From a virus, in the IMG/VR virus record IMGVR_UViG_3300009091_000008, positions 1-39,271 of that record: a DNA stretch of 39,271 nucleotides; one strand, 5' to 3'. Both the position numbers and the translations under genes were made by a program. The notes beneath the pieces are model-generated. The model did not search any database. It worked only from the letters and a program-made list of their open reading frames with translations, and was not told the DNA's origin. Shown piece after piece: positions 35,708 through 39,271 of the stretch. Positions within the stretch are counted from its first letter, which is position 1, and every line of letters starts with the position of its first letter.

Positions 35708-35724
35708 ACGTCCGTAAAAAGACC

Positions 35725-35752
35725 GGGGCTGGGGACCCCCGCCCCCAGCCCC
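35725..35752. terminator. Strong hairpin at the end of the early region
   Basis: GGGGCTGGGG (35725-35734) pairs perfectly with CCCCAGCCCC (35743-35752) around an 8-base loop. A run of five As precedes it (35716-35720), so it has a U-tract only on the minus strand; on the plus strand it would act as a stem without U-tract. It separates the exported-protein operon from the packaging genes. Confidence 0.6.
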
Positions 35753-35776
35753 ACCACCCCACGGGAAGGGACACGC

Positions 35777-35805
35777 CTAACCTGGCGGAAGACTAGGGCT
35801 ATAGT
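35777..35805 (+). promoter_or_regulatory. Candidate promoter of the packaging genes
   Basis: TATAGT (35800-35805) is a good -10 box; CTAACC (35777-35782) is a weak -35 box at 17 bases. There is no GTGNCAC palindrome, as in the lysis promoter. A weak -35 box suggests that an activator is needed, which would suit late expression. Confidence 0.45.
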
Positions 35806-35840
35806 GGCCCCGGGTCAAGGGCTTCCCTGGGGGAAGTGCC

Positions 35841-35987
35841 ATGCCGCTGCTGGTGGGGGTGGTCTTCGGCGTGCTGTTCGTCCTGCTGGCGGGCAGCCTG
35901 CTGGCATGGCGGCCAGACACCAGGCGGCACGGGGGAGTAGAATCCAGCCATGGGAATGAAGGCCAGGAAGACCAGGGCGAAGCGTAA
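35841..35987 (+). CDS. 48-residue membrane protein overlapping the small terminase
   Basis: ATG 35841 follows CTGGGGGAAGTGCC. The product is one hydrophobic segment (LLVGVVFGVLFVLLAGSLLAW) and a polar, acidic tail. The last 38 bases overlap the small terminase gene in another frame. The good ribosome site and membrane segment favour a real gene. It may be a holin-like or head-tether protein; the function is unknown. Confidence 0.5.
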   Translation: MPLLVGVVFGVLFVLLAGSLLAWRPDTRRHGGVESSHGNEGQEDQGEA

Positions 35988-36474
35988 GGGGAAGGCGGAC
36001 CAGCCGAAACGGTCGGGCCCAGGCCGCCCCACGAAGCGGACCCCAGAACTGGACGGCATCCTGTATGGCGCCCTGGCCCACGGTGCCACGGATGACGAAG
36101 CGGCCACCTTGGCAGGCATCTGCCGGAAGACGCTGCACACCTGGCGGAAGGATGACCCTGACCTGGAAGAACACCTGTCCGCGGCCAAGGCGCGGGCGGA
36201 CCACCGGGTGCAGGACACGCTTTTCAAGCTGGCCACGGGTCAGGTGGTGGTCCAGGACGTGCCCCACGTCACGAAGCTGGGCACTGTCATTCTGGTGGAC
36301 GAACCCCAGGCCCCCAGCTATCCGGCCATCCGCCTGTGGCTGACGAACCGGATGCCGGAAGACTGGCGGGACCGGGTGACCCTGGAAGGGGACCCGAACC
36401 GGCCGGTGGAAGTCACGGTGACGGAGCGGCCCTGGGTGGACACGCCCGCGGATGGGGAGGGCACGGGGGACTAG
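35950..36474 (+). CDS. terS: Small terminase subunit
   Basis: The product has 174 residues. A very basic start (KARKTRAKRKGKADQPKRSGPGRPTK) leads to a helix-turn-helix (GILYGALAHGATDDEAATLAGICRKTLHTWRK) that should bind the packaging site. A helical core (DLEEHLSAAKARADHRVQDTLFKLATG) follows, then a terminase-like PSYPAIRLWLTNRMPEDWRD segment. It recognises phage DNA and regulates the large subunit. It ends directly before the GTG of the large terminase. The ribosome site is weak and distant, so coupling with the overlapping small gene is plausible. Confidence 0.8.
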   Translation: MGMKARKTRAKRKGKADQPKRSGPGRPTKRTPELDGILYGALAHGATDDEAATLAGICRKTLHTWRKDDPDLEEHLSAAKARADHRVQDTLFKLATGQVVVQDVPHVTKLGTVILVDEPQAPSYPAIRLWLTNRMPEDWRDRVTLEGDPNRPVEVTVTERPWVDTPADGEGTGD

Positions 36475-37785
36475 GTGAAGCCCGCCCGCAGGGTGGAACT
36501 GGTCCTGCCTGGGCTGTTCCCGTGGCAGCAGGAATTCCGCCGCCTGGTCAGTGAGTCTTCGGCCACGTTCATTCTGGTGGCCGTGGGCCGCCGGGCCGGG
36601 AAGACCACCGGCCTGACCCGCATTGCCGGGGACCTGACCATCGGCGGCCGGTTCCGCCTGGGCGGCCAGGACCGGGTGGAACGGGGGACCGTGTTCTGGG
36701 GGGCGCCCACCTATGACCTTTCCTTCATAGCCCGTGAACTATTTCAAGAATGGTACGGGCGCCTGATACGGAAGTCCGAAAACGAACGGCCGCGGGATCG
36801 GATGCTGTCCGGGGGGTCCGTCCTGTGGCGGTCTTTCGACCGGGAGGGGGGCAGCCTGGGCCGCGGGTTCCACGTGTCCGTGATAGAGGAAGCGGCCCGG
36901 GTGAAGGGGACGCAGGTTTACGAAGAACTGCTGATGACGGCCGCCGACCGGAAGGGCAAGCTGGTGGCCATCACCACCCCCCGGGGTCAGTCCCACTGGA
37001 CCCATGACTGGTACAGGAAGGCCCGGGACGGACACCCGGATTACGCCTGCATCCACGGGCCCAGCACCCAAAACCCCATGCCCCAGGTCCGGGACTTCAT
37101 ACGGGTGGCCAGGGAAACCATGCCGGATCACCTGTTCCGGCAGGAAGTCCTGGCGGAATTCATACCTGGGGAGGGTGGCGTCTTCCGCAACATCGTGGCC
37201 TGTTCCAGCCTGGCGGGGTATCACCAGGCGCCGCCTGGGCTGGGCCGCCGCTACATCATCGGCTGTGACGTGGCCAAGCATCAGGACTGGACCGTGATGT
37301 ATGCCCTGGACGTGGACACAGGCGAAGTCCACGGCGTGGACCGCTTCCAGCACTGCCCCTGGCCGCTGGTAGAGGAACGCATCCGGACATTCCACCTGAC
37401 CTGGAACCGGGGCACCGTCTTCCTGGACAGCACGGGAGTGGGGGACGCCGTGTATGACCACCTGGTGGAAAAGGGGGTCCCGTGCGTTCCGGTGGTCTGG
37501 TCTTCAGCATCCAAAGACGTGCTGGTGATGCGCCTGGCCCTGGCCCTCGAACGGGGCGCCATTGCCTTCCCAGCGGATGACATATTGACGGGGGAGCTTG
37601 AAACATACCACTATGACATTTCAGCCACTGGGCGGTTCCGCTATACTGCCCCAGACGGAAAACATGATGACTGCGTGGCTGCACTGGCCCTGGCCGTCTA
37701 TGGGCGCCACCACCGGACGCCAGGCGACCTGTGGACGCAGCACCTGGCGGGCCTGCTGGCCCAGCAGCCGCATCCTGGCACGTAG
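36475..37785 (+). CDS. terL: Large terminase subunit (ATPase-nuclease)
   Basis: GTG start directly after the small subunit; the product has 436 residues, normal for the family. Walker A is VGRRAGKTT (37-45) and Walker B is VSVIEEA (134-140), with the catalytic Glu following. The coupling motif is AITTPRG (165-171). The RNase-H-like nuclease has Asp265 in IIGCDVAKHQD, Asp318 in VFLDSTGVGD and Asp398/399 in KHDDCVAALALA. It cuts concatemers and pumps DNA into the head through the portal. All key residues are present. Confidence 0.95.
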   Translation: MKPARRVELVLPGLFPWQQEFRRLVSESSATFILVAVGRRAGKTTGLTRIAGDLTIGGRFRLGGQDRVERGTVFWGAPTYDLSFIARELFQEWYGRLIRKSENERPRDRMLSGGSVLWRSFDREGGSLGRGFHVSVIEEAARVKGTQVYEELLMTAADRKGKLVAITTPRGQSHWTHDWYRKARDGHPDYACIHGPSTQNPMPQVRDFIRVARETMPDHLFRQEVLAEFIPGEGGVFRNIVACSSLAGYHQAPPGLGRRYIIGCDVAKHQDWTVMYALDVDTGEVHGVDRFQHCPWPLVEERIRTFHLTWNRGTVFLDSTGVGDAVYDHLVEKGVPCVPVVWSSASKDVLVMRLALALERGAIAFPADDILTGELETYHYDISATGRFRYTAPDGKHDDCVAALALAVYGRHHRTPGDLWTQHLAGLLAQQPHPGT

Positions 37786-37804
37786 CAGCACGGGGGGCTA
37801 GAGA

Positions 37805-39271
37805 ATGGCCAAGCGTCCAGCCGGGGTCCAGTCCGTCCAGTCCCTGGGCGATATGGTGCGGGCCCTGCTGGGGGGCGTGATGCCCCAGGCCGATACCAGC
37901 GGCCGCCTTCAGATGCAGCCCCCGCCCCTGGATGCGTCCACGCCCCAGGGGACGGACCCCCGCAGCTTCGTGGCCGCCATGGGGGCCAACCTGGTGCCCA
38001 GCCCCCGCACGAACACGGGCGGGGACCTGACGGCCTTTGACACGCTGAAGGCCCTGGCCGCCTTTGACCTGGTGCGGGTGGTAATTGAAGACGTGAAGGG
38101 CCAGATTCTGGGGATGACCCCGGAAGTGGTCACGAAACAGGGCCACGAAAAAGCCCCCGGGATTGAAGAACAGATGGCCACGGCCCAGCGGTGGCTGGCC
38201 TGGCCTGACCCCCTGGCCGGGCTGGGCTGGCGCGACTGGTGCAGCCAGGTCCTGGAAGAAATCCTGGTGACCGATGCCCTAACCCTGCTGCCGCGGTACA
38301 CCCGGGGCGGGGAGTTTATCGGGACGGAACAGGTGGACGGGTCCACTATCGTCTGCCTGGTGGACGAACGGGGCCGCCCCCCGCTGCCCCCGCGGGCCGC
38401 CTATCAGCAGGTGGTGCTGGGCGTCCCAGAGACTGAATTCCAGATAGGGGAACTGCTGTACCTGCCGTCCACCCGGCGGCCGGATAGCCCGTATGGCCGT
38501 TCCAAAGTGGAATCCGTAATCTGGACCGTGAACCTGGCCCTGCGTCAAACGGCCGCGGACCTGGCCTATTTTACGGATGGCAACCTGCCGGACGGCGGCC
38601 TGTATGGCGTGCCGGAATCCTGGACACCCCCCCAGATAGCAGAATTCCAGCGGCTGTGGAATGACCTGCTGTCCGGGAACACTGCCATGCGGTCCGGCCT
38701 GCGGTTCGTGCCCCCCGGCACGTACCACGCCACGAAGGACCGCGCCTGGTCCTACGAACAGGTGGAGTGGCTGTCCCGCGTGATTGCCTGGGGCTTCGGG
38801 GTCAGCCCTATGCCCATCGCCAAACAGATGAACCGTTCCACTTCGGAAGTCCAGGAACAGTCCACCACGGAATCCGGGGTCCGCCCGGTGACCCTGTTCC
38901 TGGCGTCCGTGGGGACACGGGTTCTGAACCTGTGCGCCGGGTGCCCGGACGTGGAACTGGTCTACCCCGTGGACAAGACGGAAGACCCCACGGTGACCTA
39001 TCAGCGGGGCATCCAGCAGGTCCACGGTGGCGTCAAAACCGTGAACGAAGAACGGAAGCTGCACGGCCTGGACCCCTATCCTTTCGACGTGCCGCCCTTC
39101 CTGGTGACGCCCGCCGGGCCCGTGTTCCTGGAAGACCTGGTGACCGGGCGGGAAGCTGAACAGCAGGCCCGCCTGGCGGCGGCCGAAGCATCGGCGGCAG
39201 GCGCGGAAGCGGCAGCCCAGGCCGTGGAACCGGAGGAACCGGAGGAACCGGAGGAACCGGAGGAAGTGGAA
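37805..39271 (+). CDS. Portal protein, N-terminal part of the portal-MuF fusion (runs off the window)
   Basis: ATG 37805; 489 codons to the edge with no stop, continuing in frame at position 38 on the left. Portal features are clear: AAFDLVRVVIEDVKGQILGM, WCSQVLEEILVTDALTLLPRY, LYLPSTRRPDSPYGRSKVESV, and a stem/clip-like region with VEWLSRVIAWGFGVSPMPIAKQMNRS. The dodecameric portal is the DNA gate of the head. The C terminus becomes Ala/Glu-rich and then a Glu-Pro-Glu repeat that links to the MuF domain. In most phages portal and MuF are separate genes, and no stop or start separates them here. Confidence 0.9.
   Translation, partial: MAKRPAGVQSVQSLGDMVRALLGGVMPQADTSGRLQMQPPPLDASTPQGTDPRSFVAAMGANLVPSPRTNTGGDLTAFDTLKALAAFDLVRVVIEDVKGQILGMTPEVVTKQGHEKAPGIEEQMATAQRWLAWPDPLAGLGWRDWCSQVLEEILVTDALTLLPRYTRGGEFIGTEQVDGSTIVCLVDERGRPPLPPRAAYQQVVLGVPETEFQIGELLYLPSTRRPDSPYGRSKVESVIWTVNLALRQTAADLAYFTDGNLPDGGLYGVPESWTPPQIAEFQRLWNDLLSGNTAMRSGLRFVPPGTYHATKDRAWSYEQVEWLSRVIAWGFGVSPMPIAKQMNRSTSEVQEQSTTESGVRPVTLFLASVGTRVLNLCAGCPDVELVYPVDKTEDPTVTYQRGIQQVHGGVKTVNEERKLHGLDPYPFDVPPFLVTPAGPVFLEDLVTGREAEQQARLAAAEASAAGAEAAAQAVEPEEPEEPEEPEEVE
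39235..39271. repeat. Terminal direct repeat, right copy
   Basis: Identical to positions 1-37. With one copy removed, the molecule is 39,234 bases. One further GGAACCGGA unit precedes this copy on the right, so the true unit number is uncertain. Confidence 0.9.

Noticed and set aside
37585-37612. TTGACG inside the large terminase gene as a promoter
   Set aside because: No acceptable -10 box lies 16-18 bases downstream and no gene start follows closely.
39190-39271. CRISPR or iteron array from the 9-base repeats
   Set aside because: The units are tandem without spacers and encode a Glu-Pro-Glu linker in frame; they are coding repeats.

Overview
The window looks like one complete, circularly assembled genome of a tailed phage (siphovirus type, roughly 39.2 kb, strongly GC-rich). 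The first 37 bases are identical to the last 37, and the portal reading frame that runs off the right edge continues in frame at the left edge, so the ends are an arbitrary cut in a circular or circularly permuted molecule. Every protein gene recognised lies on the plus strand; only a tRNA-Glu(UUC) lies on the minus strand. No integrase, partition gene or CI-type repressor was recognised. The host cannot be named. An M15-type endolysin, a lipobox protein and several signal peptides fit a Gram-negative host, and the promoters are of sigma70 type.

Layout. 35.8-39.3 kb and 0-2.2 kb: small membrane ORF, small and large terminase, then a giant portal-MuF fusion that ends in a zinc-metallopeptidase-like HExxH domain. 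2.2-5.2 kb: four tandem paralogs of a head-decoration-like protein, two carrying an inserted carbohydrate-binding-module-like jelly roll. 5.2-8 kb: XkdF-like prohead protease/scaffold and a major capsid protein with an Ig/FN3-like insertion, followed by a strong hairpin. 8-12 kb: connectors, a tail terminator with an N-terminal jelly-roll domain, tail tube and a chaperone-position gene. 12-18.4 kb: tape measure and tail-tip genes, including a tail-hub protein with an N-terminal jelly roll and a large insertion. 18.4-20.8 kb: secreted Cys-rich protein and lysis cassette. 20.8-21.1 kb: minus-strand tRNA-Glu and the late/early boundary. 21.1-35.7 kb: early/accessory region with small genes, HTH and ribbon-helix-helix regulators, YqaJ exonuclease, annealing protein, O-like replication protein, and a run of small membrane and secreted proteins.

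The most striking regulatory feature is a dispersed family of near-identical sigma70 promoters in the early region, most of the form TTGACN-17/18-TACATT. A GTGNCAC-centred palindrome sits in the spacer or at the start site. They feed transcripts that begin with a short 5' stem-loop, or have almost no leader, and then use a shared GGGGGACACA-ATG initiation site. A ribbon-helix-helix gene behind a promoter with two such palindromes is the best candidate for the regulator.

The second theme is surface decoration: jelly-roll or Ig-like domains appear in the capsid protein, two decoration paralogs, the tail terminator and the tail hub. A third is codon use. GAA is preferred for Glu although AAG is almost exclusive for Lys, which matches the phage-encoded tRNA-Glu(UUC); one short gene segment near 33.2 kb breaks this rule and looks imported.
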